A DNA stretch of 64,000 bases from positions 21,718,272-21,782,271 of the forward strand of contig NC_026659.2 in assembly GCF_000004075.3 (NCBI RefSeq). Reading direction: 5' to 3'. The position numbers and the translations under genes were made by a program. This DNA is from Cucumis sativus (Eukaryota; Streptophyta; Magnoliopsida; Cucurbitales; Cucurbitaceae). The notes under the pieces are model-generated. The model made no database searches and had not been told where the DNA came from. It saw only the letters and a program-made list of their open reading frames with translations. Positions 22,480 through 34,706 of the stretch are shown here, piece by piece (position 1 is the first letter of the stretch; the number at the start of each line of letters is the position of its first letter).

Positions 22480-23540
22480 CTTCAATTTAATAAATTATCA
22501 TGTGATGCTTGTGGACCAATTTAACCTACCAAGTGGACTATTTAAGTATGGAAATTGCAATTGATGACTATTTTAGCAATAACAATTAAGGATATAGCAA
22601 AATTTTAAAAAAAAATTGCAAATATAGCAAAACTATCACTGATAGACTTGTATCGCTGATAGACTTCATATGGTATATCAGTGATAGACCAATATTTACA
22701 ACATGGTCTATCAGTGGTAGACTTATATCATTGATAGAATTTGACAAATTTTTCTATATTTGCAAATTTTTTAAAATTGTGCTATATATTTAATTAATTT
22801 GAATTTAATTGCTAAATTTGCAACTATCCCTTTAAGTATTTTATAGTCTTAATAGACACATTCAGCAGATGGTTACATGTGTGCTTATTATCTAGTCGAA
22901 ATCTTGCATTTGCAATTAAGAATATTATCTAGTCGAAATCTTGCATTTGCATGATAATGCTAGTGAATTTACATCTCAAACATTTGATAATTATTGTATA
23001 TCTATTAGGAGAAGTGTTGAACATCATGTAGCTCATGTTCATACACAAAATGGACTAGTATAATCATTTATAAAATGCTTGCAATTAATTGCTAGACTCT
23101 TGCTTATGAGAGCTAAACTCTCTACATCTATATGGGGACATGCTATTTTGCATGTTGCGTCACTTGTGCGTATTAGGCCAACAATTTATCACAAGTATCC
23201 ACCATTATAATTAGCATATGACCATGAGCCAAATATTTCTCATTTGAAAACTTTTGGATGTGTAGTATATGTTTCAATTGCTCCACCACAACGTACTAAG
23301 ATGAGTTCTCAAAAGAGGCTAGGAATATATGTTGGTTTTGATTTTCCATCAACTATTAAATATCTTGAACCCCTGATGGGTGATGTGTTTACTGCACGAT
23401 TTGTTGATTGTCATTTTAATGAAACAAAATTTTCAATATTAGGGGTCGGAATTAAGAAGTTAGAAAAAAAAATTACATGGAATGTATCATTATTGTCTCA
23501 TTTAGATCCTCGTACAGATCAATGTGAACTTGAAGTTTAG
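22480..23540 (+). pseudogene. Copia integrase, interrupted
   Basis: Integrase phrases are recognisable on both sides of the MITE at 22550-22830, then SEFTSQTFDNYC, SVEHHVAHVHTQNG and HLKTFGCVVYV. A segment of about 35 bp containing attatctagtcgaaatcttg is directly repeated at about 22886-22952. Where the repeat sits, part of the domain is missing. Stops are present. Confidence 0.75.
22550..22830. mobile_element. Miniature element, family B, with exact 9-bp target duplication
   Basis: Inserted in the copia integrase. It is flanked by tttaagtat on both sides (22541-22549 and 22831-22839). Removing the element and one repeat restores the integrase reading of that region. The ends are inverted partners (gcaattgatgac... 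and ...gctaaatttgcaactatccc). The core holds tatcactgatagac and tatcagtgatagacc palindromes. A 9-bp duplication is the usual Mutator-superfamily size. Confidence 0.8.
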
Positions 23541-23771
23541 AAAATAATTTATTTGTAAAATATAGCAAATTAGTTACCAGATGCATTTGTAGATGCAAAG
23601 AAAGTAACTAAATCACATATAGCAGTTGCAAATGTCCCATCAAAGATTGATATCCCTACACAACATGTTGTCATTAATGAATATGGAACACGTCAAAAGC
23701 ATGGTAGACCAGTTGGTTCCAAAGATAAAAATCATCGAAAAAGGAATCGAGTTCATAACTCGATTAAAGAT

Positions 23772-24501
23772 ATGGATGTTCCAAAAGAAATCCAAAAATT
23801 AACTTCTGAAATAAATGTCGAAGAAGATAAAACAAACGAGGATAATAATGAGATCTCGATAAACTATGTCATGACAGGAAAAAGATGGAACCGAACTAAT
23901 GCAGTTATTGACAACATTTTTGCATATAATGTTCTTGGTATTATATCCGAAAAGAGAGATTATGAACCAAAATCTGTTGAAAAATGTCGACAGAGAAAAG
24001 ATTGGTTATTGCGGAAAGAAGCAATTGAGGTAGAATTAAATTCACTTTCCAATATGTCCATGTGTTTTTATGAAGAAATCACAGTCAGGATTTACTATTA
24101 TAACTATATATGTTGATAATTTAAATATAATTGAAACTTTTGAAGAGTTTTCAAAGACAATGGAATATCTTAAAAAAGAATTCGAGATGAAAGATCTTGA
24201 GAAAACAAGATTTTACCTTGGTTTACAAATTGAGCATCTGTTAGATAGGATATTTGTTCATTAATCAACTTATAGAAAAAAAATTTTTGAAAAGATTTTA
24301 TATGGATAAAGCACATCCATTGAAAATCTCAGTGCAAGTTCGTTCATTAGAAGTCCAGAAAGATATATTTTGACCTCTGGATGATAATGAAAAACTCCTT
24401 AATCCAGAAATGCCATATCTTAGTGGAATTGGTACACTTTTGTATCTTGCTAATAAAAGACCAGATATTGCATTTTCAGTAAATTTATTAGCTAGATACA
24501 A
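23772..24501 (+). pseudogene. Copia reverse transcriptase, core deleted
   Basis: The N-terminal RT border (KDWLLRKEAIEVELNSL) is followed almost at once by the segment around the catalytic box (IYVDNLNIIETFEE), so several hundred bases of RT are gone. It continues with KEFEMKDLEKTRFYLGLQIE and YLSGIGTLLYLANKRPDIAF, both standard copia RT motifs, with stops between. Confidence 0.8.
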
Positions 24502-24788
24502 TTCATTTCCAACAAAAAAACATTGGAATGGAATTAAACATATATTTCGTTATCTCTGAGAAACAATTGATAGGAAATTATTTTATTCAAATACATCAAA
24601 ATTTGACCTAGTTGGTTTTACTGATTATTGATATTTATCTGATCCACAAAAAACTAGATCGGAGACAGAGTATTTATTCACATTTGGAGAAACTGTTATA
24701 TTTTGGTTATAAGTAAATTAAAACAGACCATAACAACAACCTCCTTAAATCATGTCGAAATTCTTGATATTCATAAGGCTAGCCGAGA

Positions 24789-25037
24789 ATGTATATGGTT
24801 ATGATCGAAGACTCAACACATTTGAGAAACGTGTGGTTTGTCTTCTCTAGTAAATTCCCTCCAACAACATTATATGAAGACAACACAATATGTATAACTC
24901 AAATAAAAGGAGGTTATATTAAAGGTGATAGAACAAAGTACATCTCACCGAATCTTTTATATACTCATGATCTTGAAGAAAACAGTGACATCAAGGAACA
25001 ACAAATTTGTTCAAAGAAAATTTATGAGATTTCTTAA
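24789..25037 (+). pseudogene. Copia RNase H C-terminal part
   Basis: YEDNTICITQIKGGYIKG and the following KYISPNLLYTHDL segment are the copia RNase H end. The closing LADLFTK-type motif and polypurine tract are missing. The frame runs straight into the middle of the 3' LTR at about 25019, so a deletion joined them. Confidence 0.75.
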
Positions 25038-25311
25038 TTTCTTATTTCCTTAATTATTTTATTTATTTTCTTTATTTATATTATATAGGCGCATTTTTTA
25101 AAATAACAAAATAAATTAAAATATTTACGAACTATAGCAAAATTTTGGATTCTATTACTGACAATTTTCTATCAATATAACATATCAATGACTATTAGTG
25201 ATAGAATTTGCTATGGATTGTAAATATTTTGTAAAATTTGCTATTTTTTAAAATTCCACCCTTAATATTATATTTTCTCGAGCTTCCTATTTGGGTTGTT
25301 CTCCATTTTCA
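25019..25311 (+). repeat. 3' LTR (5'-truncated, split by a MITE)
   Basis: The part at 25019-25088 and the part at 25265-25311 align to 20350-20500 of the 5' LTR. The family A miniature element fills the gap. Confidence 0.65.
25090..25264. mobile_element. Miniature element, family A, nested in the 3' LTR
   Basis: taggcgcattttttaaaa and its near complement at the right end flank the palindromic core. Comparison with the undisturbed 5' LTR shows it as an insertion. A possible 8-bp duplication (atattata) borders it. Confidence 0.65.
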
Positions 25312-27846
25312 CACCAAGGATCTATAAACATTAAATCAAACAACCCCTAACCAAATACATTATTTATTCATCGGAAAATGTGAACACAATTTCTACACAT
25401 AACCAAGTTATCTTTAATTTTATAAAACCTTAAATCAAACTACTATTTAACACTTTTGTAATGCTATCAAATTAAATTCTTAGGATAACCTAAGAATTTT
25501 CTGTAAAAGTTCCTTAAAAATTTGTGAGAATATGTGAGATAAGATATTGACAGAATTAGATGACCAAAAAATAAGTGGGAGAAGGTGGTTTTTTCTCTGT
25601 TCCTTCTTAGTTTCATCTTTGATTGGAATTAATTAAAATTTAACAATAAAAATGGGCCATTTTTGCCATAATCCTCTTTTTATTCAATTGATTTGGAGTT
25701 AATTAATTAATACAAGTCTTTTAATTTGCAATTTTTTTTTCTTTTTCAAATTGAATATGGCAAAAGTTTGTTTGTAGTATGTGGTGTTTGGTTTGGATTG
25801 GAGAGAAACAGCTTCAAGGAGATTACTGTGGGAGGTTTCTGATCTAATTAAGTCTTTGTTCCCTTATTTTTAATTAAGCAAGAAATATGAATATGAATGT
25901 AACCAATTATTTTTTTTCTTTATTTTTTTGTATTAATATAAGGGACGATTAAGTCATTGTTCTTTGTTTATTGATTGAGACCCTTATTCTCATTTTAGTT
26001 CCCTAAATCCAAACAGTTTGATCAAAATTCAATCAAGTCGGTCTAAAAAAGTACAAAAAATAAAAAATAAAAAGAGAAACGAGCCAATTGGAACCAGCCG
26101 AAAACAATCTAAATTTATTAATTTTTAGTTTTGAATGAGTCAACAAGACAAACAATAATACAAGTTAAGTTTGATATTTAATTTTTGTATCTAAGTAATT
26201 CTCTCAAGCAACAATCAAATTATTTCATAAATATTTCTTTTAGAAAAATTCTAGACATACGAACAAAATAGGAGCTAGTTAGGGTTAAAATTGGATAATA
26301 TTTAATTTTACCTTTTAAAAACTAATTACTGATTAATATCATAGTATATATAATCTCTCTCATATTATTAAATGAGTAAACTTCACATATATCTATAGTA
26401 CAATGAGATTATATATACGTGAAGACAGAAGATACAAATTAAACAAATAATTAAACAAAATAGTAAAAAAAAAAAACTAACAGAAATATAACTAGCTTAG
26501 ACAATATATATTTGGTTTCATAATTGTCCATCAATTTAAACCATTAATCATAACAAAGTAACACAAAATTTATAGAAAATATATATAAGTTGTTGATACA
26601 ACCATTAGACATTCTAGGAGTATATAAATTGATGCTTACACAAAGTTCATTCATACAATTATTACTTTTAAATATTTTTAAAATAAAATTTAAAAAAAAA
26701 AGAGAGAAAACAGCATTATGGATTTAATGTGTTGGTTCACTTAGCTTAATTCGATCTCCTTTAAATTCATGTATGGTTAAGATTTTAAGTATTACGATAT
26801 ATATATATAGCATTACAAATATAGCAAAATCATGTAATGATCTACAAATAATACAAATCTATAACTAATAGACTGGGTATTATATATATTTGTCTATGGT
26901 CATTGAGATAGACCATAATTGCTATATTTGTCACTCTATCCTTGATAAATTTAGATATATTTGCAATTTTTAAAAATATTACTATACACTTACCACGAGA
27001 ACTCTATGTTATTTTAAATAATTGACATTTTTTTTTGTTTAAAAAGTCAAGAAATGAATGATTTCAAAGATAAACGTCAAATTTTTTTATGAAAATGTGG
27101 AGGTAGTTCAAATTTCAGTTTTTTGACGTTTTTTAAACGACAAATGATATGTACTTTTTCTTGACGTTTTAAAAACGTCAAATACTTGATTATTATTCCC
27201 AAATTAATACCCATTATAATTATTCCCCTAATATAGAATTATCTCTGCTTTCGTTAATATCTTCGAATTATAATAGTCCTGTCAAGTAATAGTGGTTAAT
27301 TAAGTAGTTAATTAAGTTTTTCATTGAAACTTTCTAAAATTTAAAAGATGGCACATTTTTAACCATATTCAACCATTAGTAACATTAATAATTCCATTCT
27401 TAAAAAAAGATGGGAGAAGAAAAGGAGATTTTACTTGTATAAATGAGGTTTATATGGATATAATAGGATAAACACGAGTTAATTTAATACTTAATAGAGG
27501 TTTATTACGATATGTTACTAGTAGAATGACATTTTATTATATTTCTATATAATTTAGTTCTTTTTTGTTATATTTGGAAACAAGGTGGAAGAATAAATTG
27601 CAAATAACTGTCTAATTATTCAAAAACCATAATCAACTCCTCTTCGTAACACTATAATTTCAATGGCATTCAAACTTAAATATATATACTTTTCCATAAA
27701 GGTAATAACATGCATGACGACCAACATCAACAAGGTTAACTTTCATACAAGCACACAATCAAAAAAGGAAATGAAGAACCAAAGAAACAAAGACGAGACA
27801 AGAAAAGTTGCACAGATGATTAAAAGTAATGCACGCAAGTCTTCTT
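25312..27846. other. AT-rich intergenic
   Basis: No gene is supported. It contains a family B copy at about 26785-27000 and a short CACTA-like palindromic stretch at 27050-27190 (ttgacgttttaaaaacgtca and relatives). The sequence at 27200-27840 shows nothing else. Confidence 0.5.
26785..27000. mobile_element. Miniature element, family B copy (diverged)
   Basis: Arms tatagcattacaaatatagca and tatatttgcaatttttaaaa are inverted partners. The core palindrome is diverged (gtcattgagatagaccat). Confidence 0.5.
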
Positions 27847-28680
27847 TCATGGAAGTAGCTCGACAAAGAAAGAGGCGATAATCATAGTCGGGTCTCCAAT
27901 TACGATACTAACAACAGTCTTGATGATGAACTTTGTGATTCTCCAAAACTTGTTCTTTGCCCCTCCATCCCAACGCCCACGAGCTTGAATTTCTTGCACT
28001 TTCAACTTCACAGACAAAGATTGTGGTGCAGTAGTAGTACTCTTCATCACTCTAAGACTGCCGCTGCTGCTGCTGCTGCTACTACTGCTCCCGCCACCAC
28101 TGCGCCGGTTGTTGTGGTTGTTGTAGTTGTACCATTCTTCCAAAGCCATTTCGGTAACACAAGCGACATGAACATGGTAGTTATCGCACTCGGACACGTA
28201 AGACCACCCATTGTCGTTGTTACCACCATCCTTAAGGTTCTTTCTATTACACCACATGCACTTCCCTCTCACCTTCCTGTGGAGCTTAAACTTCACTTCT
28301 TCGATTTGGTAACTTCGTTTGAGGTTTCGACAACATGGGTGGAGATCTATGTCATCTTCCTCGCAATGGAAAACGTAGCCTTTGATGGTCTTTCTACAAG
28401 CATCGCACCTTATTATACATTCTGGATGGCACGGTTTTGGTGGGTTTCTAAGGAACTTAAACTTGGAGCCCGGGAAGTAGTCATGGGAACTCAGTCGAAG
28501 ACTAGTGTAACTGCAAGCTTGGTGAAGGTTAAAATCACATCTTTCGCATCGGTATCGTGGGCCGAACCCTTTTTCCTTGCACCCATTGCAAGTGTATGGT
28601 TTCATGTAGTTTTTCAGCTCTAGTCCATGCCATGGATGGCTTGGATGATTACGAAGAACAATCTCCGGCCTTATCGACAT
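27847..28680 (-). CDS. DC1 (Cys/His-rich C1) domain protein, gene 3
   Basis: 277-residue DC1-family zinc protein with all expected ligands. Module 1 is at residues about 18-56 (HGLELKNY, CNGC, YRCERC, NLHQAC). Module 2 is at 85-117 (CHPEC, CDAC, FHCEEDD, DLHPCC). The third half-module is at 141-174 (CMWC, SECDNYHVHVAC). A variable linker (186-220) contains GGG and a run of nine Ser (199-207) encoded by a trinucleotide microsatellite. The hydrophobic tail is KFWRITKFIIKTVVSIVIG followed by DPTMIIAS. The ATG at 28680 is chosen over an upstream in-frame extension because it fits the paralogues and lies 63 bp from a good TATA box. Closest relative here is gene 2. Single exon. Confidence 0.93.
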   Translation of the reverse strand: MSIRPEIVLRNHPSHPWHGLELKNYMKPYTCNGCKEKGFGPRYRCERCDFNLHQACSYTSLRLSSHDYFPGSKFKFLRNPPKPCHPECIIRCDACRKTIKGYVFHCEEDDIDLHPCCRNLKRSYQIEEVKFKLHRKVRGKCMWCNRKNLKDGGNNDNGWSYVSECDNYHVHVACVTEMALEEWYNYNNHNNRRSGGGSSSSSSSSSGSLRVMKSTTTAPQSLSVKLKVQEIQARGRWDGGAKNKFWRITKFIIKTVVSIVIGDPTMIIASFFVELLP

Positions 28681-28742
28681 TAACAAATACAAATTAGTAA
28701 CAAAGTTTGATTTTTGGTTGTTGGGGAAACCAAACAACACTC

Positions 28743-28752
28743 TATATTTATA
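28743..28752 (-). promoter_or_regulatory. TATA box of DC1 gene 3
   Basis: Reads tataaatata on the minus strand, 63 bp before the ATG, leaving a short 5' leader of about 30 nt. Confidence 0.55.
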
Positions 28753-28759
28753 CTAAACT

Positions 28760-30185
28760 AAAGATTTGGTTTTTATTAGGTTTTTTTTATCTCCATATTT
28801 TTTTAGTTCAAATGCATATGAATTGGTATGAAATTTCTAGGCACTTGGGAATTTCACACACTCCATGTGTGGTTTACTTTATCAAAGACTTTTATGTAAA
28901 TGTAATGATAATGATGTTTAGGTTTTGGGGTCGTTTAATTACAATAATATATTTGTGTCGTCTAAGTATTAATTTGTCTTTACTTATTTTATATATTAGC
29001 GTTTAGGATTAATTATGCCTCAAAAGCGAAAAAGAAAGAAAGAAAAATCGTTAAGACTAATTATATTATGTGCTTCTTTTAAATATATAAATAAAATAAG
29101 TAGAAGAATCCAAACTAATATAGTTGCATTATGTTGACAAACATATTTTGCTTTCATATACTGTTTACAATGGGAATTAAATAGGCATGAAATTTGACAC
29201 GTCATGTTGACCTATGATAAATTTATAAAAGATGTTTGGTATGTGCATCTCAGATACAAATGGTAGTTAAATTTGAATAGGAAATTTCATTTAACCTTAA
29301 TGAGATTATTTTAATATTGAATTCAGTTCAACAACATACTTCTCTTGCTATTTCCCTTTTATTCGCGATTGAAATCACCAAACCCCGCTCCCCCTCTATT
29401 ACCTCATATTGGAAACAATTTTACTTGAAAATTTTGCATGCTTCTTGAGGACTGTCTTACCACTAAGATTATAGTTCTATGTTATATACAACAAAATAAA
29501 TTTTCAGGCCAAGGTTTTCGAGTCCAAGTCAAACTAATAGAATGAAAATTAAATCTGTAAGTAAATAAATCTAGTTAAATTAACCCCTATATTCAACAAG
29601 AAAATCAGTTGAGCATAAAAAGCAATTCAATTGAAGTTGAAGAATCATCGCACAACAACAAAATCCAGCAATCATATTCTATTTATGGTTTCGAAAGAAT
29701 GTGATGCTTGTTAACAACACAATTTGATCTTTTAACTTCCACAAAGGCAAAATTGACCAAGAAATGACACAAAAACATAGTTTAGAAAACGAAGAATAAG
29801 GAAAAGCAAGGATTCTCTGCATTTCCGACGGTACTATATGTCGTTGTTTGATCTGCTGCAAAATCAGTTTTTCTCCTAAACCAACAAGAACAAGGGTTTT
29901 TAGAGTTCGAAAAATGTAAAACAGAGTAATTGAAACTTGGACTTGGACAAGAACAAGGGTCTAATAAATGTATAGAAACTTGGACTTGAAATTGATACAG
30001 AGAATTTGGAGAGATGGAGCGCTTGAATGATTCTTACTACAGATTGGTCGCCTTCTCACTTCAACATCAACGCCTCTTATCGCCAACTTCCACTTCAACA
30101 CAACTCCCTCAAATTACCCATCTTCACACTCTTCCTTTTCAGCACCACTTTCAACGCGGAGCGCGGTTGTCGTTACAAATTCTCC
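28760..30185. other. Intergenic; possible captured exon at about 30025-30175
   Basis: Mostly AT-rich with no gene. At 30025-30175 a plus-strand frame is rich in Ser, Thr and Pro (IGRLLTSTSTPLIANF type), like an organelle transit peptide. It has no clear ATG or downstream continuation and closes soon after. Confidence 0.35.
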
Positions 30186-30189
30186 CCTC

Positions 30190-32125
30190 CTTTAACTCCC
30201 AAATTTTACTTTCTGTTTATTCTTTTTGGAACTTTCACCACCAACCATTTGAGACTTGGCTGGGTGGTAAAATATAGCATGATCATAATTAGTTTCTTGC
30301 TTTTCTTTCTCATCTTGTTTCACAGACACCCTTTTTTTATAATGACCCTCTTCCCCACAACTATAACAAATGAAGGGTTTTAAACACACCACCACTCCCA
30401 ATGCCTCTTGCTACAGGTGCAATACAAGGGTTTTTGTTCATCATTTTGATATGACCCTGATTTAGCTTCACTTAAGCTTGGCTTAAATCTTTTCTCAGTA
30501 CTAAAACTTTCTTTCATCACTCTTTTTTCCTTCTCTCCTTGTGACGAACTTGAGATTTTACTTTTCTCTTTTCTTATCCTGATATGAAAATCACTGAATT
30601 TACATATTAGGAACCTAATAGGTGAACTCCTAATATCAAATTCTAAAACTCCTGTGTCAATTTGACAACAATCCAAAGAAAATGATTAAATTAATTAGAT
30701 TACCTTTTGATCGAAGACCAACAAATAAAACTCAAAGTTTGAACACTAGTAAATTGCAAAGCTTGAGTACTCCACGAGCAAAATGATCAGACTTACCTTG
30801 ATACTAAATTGCAAAGATTGGTGATGAATCTTCCTCAAAATTTCATTCCAAATTTAATTTACCAAAAACTTTCTTAAATAATTTAATTTGAAAGTAAGCC
30901 TTAAATAGCCTTCCAATAAAACTCTAATGCTCAAAATTAATCAAAAGCAATCTTGAAGTCATCAGATGTCAAAAGATAGACACCTATCTTGCATTCCTCC
31001 TAGCTTTGAAAGAATGTTAGTCATTCAAATCTCCATTCAGTTTGTGACCATAAAAAGAACTTGGACCACTGGAGTTTTGCTTTAATACTTTTACTTGCTG
31101 CAAAGTTTAATGAAAAACTAGGCAAAATTGGTGGAAGTTCACCGGTCAGAAAACAAACTCCTTTGTCATCATTACAAATTTCCAAACTCACATTATTGGC
31201 TTCTTTCATCCATAATGTTTGTACACTTTTCTTCTTCATATGTGTCTACTTTTGTTTTTGGTCTCAGTCTAATGCCTTTTGTCTTCTAATTCACACAACA
31301 ATTTTTTTTTATCTGGAAAACAATAAGGGTCAAATATTACTTAGGATTCTAGTGGACAGCAGCCAGTTTCAAGTTCACTACCATCTAATTCCTCAAGTCT
31401 ACTACAATTAATTAACACAAGCTTAATTCTCCGGTAATAAGTGGTTCAACAATAGTGCCAAGATTACAATCATGTGAGTTCCCAGTTACTAGACAAAACA
31501 TCATTTTCATGCATTGACACAACATTAGTTACACTTCTGTTAATTTAATGGTCACATTAAAATTGAGCTTAGATATAGATATAGTGTACGCCTCGAAAAT
31601 TTCCTTTGGAGTAGTCTTTCTATCTTGGATAGCAATGTCCACCATTTTTTTCAAGTTCTCACAAGGTTGAATTTCTTCTCGATTGGCAATCATATTGGCA
31701 ATTTTCTCAATGAATAGAATCGATCCATGGTAGTTTCCTCTTCCTCATGTATGTTAACCTCCTCAAACAGTAACAACAGCTCTTCATAGTAATTAAGTGT
31801 TCACATTTTTGCTCCCTTGGTTCATAGCTTGCAATTTGTAGAAACCCTTTGGAACAAAATGCTTTCTCATTAGCACTTTGATTTATTTTCATGAGAGAGT
31901 GTTGCATGATTTCCAGTTCTCCTCCTTGTCGATGATAAGTACCTCCATGGCCATGTTAATGCATATTCTTCAAATATAGAAACAACAAGTTTTACCTTTT
32001 CCTTTTCACTGCAATGGTGATATTCAAATATGACATAAATTTCTCCTTCCATAAAAGATATATAATTAAGCATCGGGATTTGGAAAACTTCCAAAGAATA
32101 ATGAAAGCATGATTTGATCAACATG
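30190..32125 (-). pseudogene. Ty3/gypsy gag relic
   Basis: On the minus strand, pieces run in gag order. 32124-31870 encodes FEYHHCSEKEKVKLVV and ALTWPWRYLSSTRRR, the plant gypsy gag core. 31700-31600 reads IANREEIQPCENLKKMVDIA. 30676-30380 ends with CTCSKRHW. After a frameshift, 30401-30192 reads FICYSCGEEGHYKKR, a zinc knuckle that lacks its last Cys. Stops and frameshifts separate the pieces, and 30700-31560 is foreign or too decayed to read. Confidence 0.65.
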
Positions 32126-33100
32126 GTAACTATTTCCCAAATCTCTTGTTCCTCTCAGGTCATCTCTCTACTTTCTCCTAGGCCCATCTATAATAGAGTC
32201 ATTCAAGTTGTCGTTTTTTAGCTTGAAACTTTTGTTCTAGTCTGTCTAACATTACATTGATTATTAACATAAGTTTAAATAAGGCCGAACAAAATTAGGG
32301 GGCTATACTCACAAATCATGATTCCCTCACATGTTTCTCTCCATAGGTGCTCTTCACTCATGTTTACATTCAATTTATAACTCTCTCCCTCACAAAATGA
32401 ACTCTTTCTTTAAGATAATAGCAAAGATTTTGCAACCCAAGTTCAGAAGAGCATGCCAGCTATAAACCAAGCAAGAATGACGACATGTAAAGTATCGAAC
32501 TCTACAAACCAAACAAGAATGACGACATGTAAAGTGTCAAACTCAAGCAAAGAACAAACTAAATGTAACCGAAACGAAAACTAGAAATCAAAGAACCTAA
32601 AATGTTCTAGATTCTACGAACTAGACCAGAAACAACAAAAATTACGATATCTAAAATTCAAAATCTAATATTCAAAATTTAAAGAATTATGCAAGATGAA
32701 CAAAGAAAGACAAACTACTAAACAAAAAAAATGACAAAAACAAACAAAGAATTAAAAATAAAAAGTAAATAACATTAACAAAATTAATTCCTTGGTAAAT
32801 TGGTGGCCACCATGGGTTGAAGCCATTACATTTCAGTTAACTTTTACACTTTTTACCACTAGGTCACCCTTGATGGTTACAATACTATTCCTATTAATAA
32901 AATCTTATATATCGACATTTGTTTGACATCGTTATTTTTCAAGGCAAAACACATGTTTTTTGTCATATAAATGATGGATATAAATAAATTAAATACATGA
33001 TTCAACTTACTCACGTATGTTTAGAAAGATTTTTTTATTGATAATAAAAAAAATGTACATTATCTTGTCATTAAAGGTTTTACAATAATTCAAAAGATAA
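32126..33100. other. Intergenic; 47-bp tandem repeat
   Basis: No gene is supported. A unit containing aagaatgacgacatgtaaag occurs twice in tandem at about 32466-32551. The remainder is AT-rich and may be gypsy leftovers. Confidence 0.4.
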
Positions 33101-33179
33101 ATTAATTGTAATACATGCACGTGTGACCTAATCTAATCAAACTAACTCATAAATGAACATGATCGATCTCATAGTCCAC

Positions 33180-34106
33180 AGATTCTTCAACTACCTGCAA
33201 ATTTGGTGAGCTCCTTCAACCAGAGGGCAGGCAGCTTTTGAGAGATAGGAAAAGTCGTGAAGAGCGTTTGAGAGAGAGAAAGGCAGCAACAATGTGGGAT
33301 GAAGTAACGTTTTTTTTTTCAGTCGTGGTTCGCAAGAGAGATGAAAGCGTCAAATTAATTTTTTTAAATCAGAAAGCGTACGAATGAAGGGAAACATTGA
33401 TGTTTGATTAGGATAATTTTTAATGACACATAATTTATGTTGTTAATTAACGACACAAAAATTGTGTCAAGAAAACTCAACTTGTATCACGAAAAAATTC
33501 ACATTTTTATTTTTAACGACACATTTTATTCCCTCCCACCCTTTTTTTCTTGATTTCAAGTATCATTGAAACTCATATTTCTAAATAAATTTAGTCGACG
33601 ACAGTGGCTAGATTGGTGGGTTTGATGATGAAGGCTTGTTATGGTGGCAACGACGACAATGGCTAGAGTGTGGAATTGACAATGGCGAGTGGCAGAAAAT
33701 TGGAAGGCAAGGGTTCTTGACAACGACACGGCAGCCCACTTCATTCGATGAAATTTGTTTTTTGCGTTTTTGGTAGAGAGACAAAAAAATTGTGTTAAGT
33801 CTTCGATGACAACGTTTTTTCTTGAGAGAAAATTTAGGGTTTTATTTAGTTTTAATTGCATGAGGGAGGTCATTCAAAAAATTTGAAATTTGGGATCTTT
33901 TCATTTGGAAATTTTTTTAATGACACAAAAAATATGTCGTTAATTAACGACGCAAAAATTGTGTCAAAAGAAATAAAATTGTGTCAAGAAATAATCCATA
34001 TTTTTATTTTCAACGACACAATTTACCTCATCCTATCCTCTCTTTTTTTTTCAACGACACAATGTCTTGATTAGTAGTGTCATTAAAACTCATATTTCTA
34101 GTAGTG
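33180..34106. mobile_element. CACTA-type element, right end present
   Basis: Ends tttctagtagtg at 34106, the complement of CACTACTAGAAA. Subterminal units of the type cgacacaaaaattgtgtc are abundant. The terminal region is present twice: 33410-33590 closely resembles 33905-34106, but the inner copy lacks the gtagtg end. The left terminus was not found, so the start is approximate. No transposase is visible. Confidence 0.6.
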
Positions 34107-34706
34107 TTTGAAGGTATTTTGGCTTTAAGATCTTTTTCAGTAAAAGATCTCCTTGGTTATTATTCCTTTTGAGACAAGATTCACATGAAGGTAAAGAGTT
34201 GTCTTCTAACTAGTTTAGAAGTCTACTCTTAACTGATCTCTCAATCGCATTGAGATCTATGTGTCTGAATCTTAAGTATCATATATAGACATTAGAAGAA
34301 ACTTTTTTGTCTTTTATACCAAACGATTAAGTATTAAAGACAAATTTTTCTTTAGTTAGTCTTAACTTATATAAGTTGTTATATAAGTTGTTATATAAGT
34401 TGTTTATAAGTAGAACAAAACACTGAATATATTATCTAGAAAGATGAACACTTCATAATTTCAAAATATATTCAATACATTTGTTTTGAAATACAAGAGA
34501 TGGATATTAAATTTCTCAGTAGTTTGAGAAGCATACAAAACATCTATAAAAACAACTTCAGATCTCCAACTGCTTCAGTTGAGACAACCTCTTTTGTTCC
34601 TAACTTTGAGGATGATCTCGTCTTCTACAAGCTTTTCAAGAACTTGTAAATATAGTATTCAAGTTGATTAGAAGTAAATATGATTAGTGACTTCTAAATA
34701 TAGTAT
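34107..34706. other. Intergenic or copia-derived sequence
   Basis: No intact frame. Contains a short tandem repeat of ttatataagttg (three units, 34368-34404). It may belong to the copia fragment that follows on the minus strand. Confidence 0.4.

Larger units (their letters stand above)
20200..25311 (+). mobile_element. Degenerate Ty1/copia retrotransposon with nested MITEs
   Basis: The order gag, protease, integrase, reverse transcriptase, RNase H identifies the copia superfamily. A primer-binding site resembling the tRNA-Met type (tggttatcagc, 20505) follows the 5' LTR, and the 3' LTR is partial. All domains carry stops or deletions. Most of the reverse transcriptase core is deleted around 24050-24070, and its catalytic box reads YVDN instead of YVDD. 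Two miniature elements (22550-22830 and about 25090-25264) are inserted. It cannot move on its own. Confidence 0.88.
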
